DNA of 6,975 nucleotides from an uncultured Streptococcus sp. (GTDB lineage: Bacteria > Bacillota > Bacilli > Lactobacillales > Aerococcaceae). A program made the translations under genes and the position numbers. The DNA lies in contig CAJZJI010000038.1 of the NCBI GenBank assembly GCA_916049935.1, forward strand, positions 1 through 6,975, given 5' to 3'. Shown piece by piece: positions 6,082-6,975 of this stretch; position 1 is the stretch's first letter, and the number at the start of each line of letters is the position of its first letter. Under the pieces are notes generated by a model. The model was not told the origin of the DNA. It saw only the letters and a list, made by a program, of their open reading frames with translations, and did no database searches.

Positions 6082-6975
6082 ACGTTATCGAGCAATGCTA
6101 ACGGCGCTCTTTGTATTAATGGCCATTAGCTTTGTGTTTACGTATCTCATCGTAGTACGTCCGGTTGATTTCTTTACGAATCAAAAGCAAAATAATAATA
6201 AAGTTGCAACACAACAAGATACAGGTGTACAAGTTCGTGCAACCTATTCGATGGAGGATGTCTTCAGACCCACTCGTTTAGTGTTAACGAATAAAAATAA
6301 ATACGAAATGACAAGTAGCGCTTCAATTATGAAAGAAGTGAACAGTCATTTAAATAAACGATTTACGAATTTAACGCGTCTGGAAACGATGGATGAGACT
6401 ACTTATGAAAATCTTGTCTTGCGTGAAGCGCGCATTGAAATTCTATTTGATGGATTACATTCGTTTGGGATTGTGAGTCGTTACTTCGATGCAAATAATG
6501 AGGACTTAAGTAATGATCGTTTCTCACGCATTGTGATTCGTACAGACGACCCTCATACTGCGTACTTCGTTAACGATGAGAATAAGCAGCTTTACAGTGC
6601 AAAAATTGATGAGAGTCTAAAAACAGAACTTGAAGCATTATATGCGGATAGTGACTTCTATGAAGTCGAATCCTATCGTGGAAAAACAAAACAATTCTTT
6701 GTCGAACAAGATAATTTGAATGTGGAACAGTCTGCCTATTTAATCGAGCAGATTCCAATGAGTTTCTATATTACTCAGTTATTTACGAATCAATCAGAAA
6801 TTCGTACGCGTGGAGACGGAAAGACCGTTGTATACAATGATAATTTATCGCAATTGAAATTAGACCGTACGACAAATGTGGTCACTTTCTTCGAGAACCG
6901 CTCAGGAGAGGAAACGTTACTCTATACTAATAATTTAACGCAAACTTTCGGCCAGATGAAACGTCTTGGAGGCTG
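6071..6975 (+). CDS. walH: WalK regulatory protein WalH (YycH), 3' end outside the window
   Basis: The frame is open from the ATG at 6071 to the right edge, giving 301 complete codons. Full-length YycH proteins are usually about 430-450 residues, so roughly two thirds is present. The protein starts MNFKRYRAML, with positive charges before one membrane segment (about 8-29) and no signal-peptidase site, followed by a soluble part predicted to lie outside the cell. The stretch YSMEDVFRPTRLVL (59-72) resembles the family's N-terminal region. In B. subtilis YycH works with YycI to restrain WalK, while in S. aureus the pair activates it, so the sign here is unknown. The ATG lies inside the end of walK (11-base overlap) with only AGAGG at 6054-6058, 12 bases away, so translation is probably coupled to walK. 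An in-frame GTG at 6062 is too close to that RBS. walI (yycI) would be expected next. Confidence 0.9.
   Translation, partial: MNFKRYRAMLTALFVLMAISFVFTYLIVVRPVDFFTNQKQNNNKVATQQDTGVQVRATYSMEDVFRPTRLVLTNKNKYEMTSSASIMKEVNSHLNKRFTNLTRLETMDETTYENLVLREARIEILFDGLHSFGIVSRYFDANNEDLSNDRFSRIVIRTDDPHTAYFVNDENKQLYSAKIDESLKTELEALYADSDFYEVESYRGKTKQFFVEQDNLNVEQSAYLIEQIPMSFYITQLFTNQSEIRTRGDGKTVVYNDNLSQLKLDRTTNVVTFFENRSGEETLLYTNNLTQTFGQMKRLGG

Overview
This window is a stretch of conserved housekeeping chromosome from a low-G+C Gram-positive bacterium (Bacillota). The gene order rplI - dnaB (dnaC in B. subtilis naming) - purA - walR - walK - walH is the well-known near-origin neighbourhood of Bacillales and Lactobacillales. 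AT-rich codon use, strong AGGAGG-type ribosome binding sites and TAA stops fit that assignment. WalK has two membrane segments with a loop of about 150 residues outside the cell. This argues against Streptococcus, whose VicK lacks that domain. A member of Lactobacillales such as Carnobacteriaceae or Enterococcaceae is my best guess, but the sequence alone does not fix the genus.

Layout, all on the + strand. Ribosomal protein bL9 (39-491) has a strong RBS and is followed by an intrinsic terminator (506-543). A 186-bp intergenic region follows. It holds a perfect TGTGA-N6-TCACA inverted repeat (551-566) and an extended -10 promoter (625-633) for the replicative helicase gene dnaB (678-2063). 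After a 43-bp gap comes adenylosuccinate synthetase purA (2107-3396). Then, 29 bp on, comes the response regulator walR (3426-4142). An 82-bp gap with a long, slightly imperfect hairpin (about 4148-4197) separates walR from the sensor kinase walK (4225-6081). walH (yycH) starts at 6071, overlaps the end of walK by 11 bases and runs off the right edge of the window.

Functionally the window joins translation (bL9), chromosome replication (DnaB), AMP synthesis (PurA) and the essential WalRK system, which adjusts cell-wall hydrolase expression; WalH is a membrane-anchored modulator of WalK. No terminator is visible from dnaB to the end of walR, so read-through from the dnaB promoter into purA and walR is possible.

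I found no mobile element, CRISPR array, tRNA, rRNA or unknown gene cassette. The coding content is ordinary. The points worth a second look are in the small non-coding gaps (the palindrome upstream of dnaB, the walR-walK hairpin and the crowded walK start) and one substitution in the WalK PAS domain. No gap between genes exceeds 300 bases.
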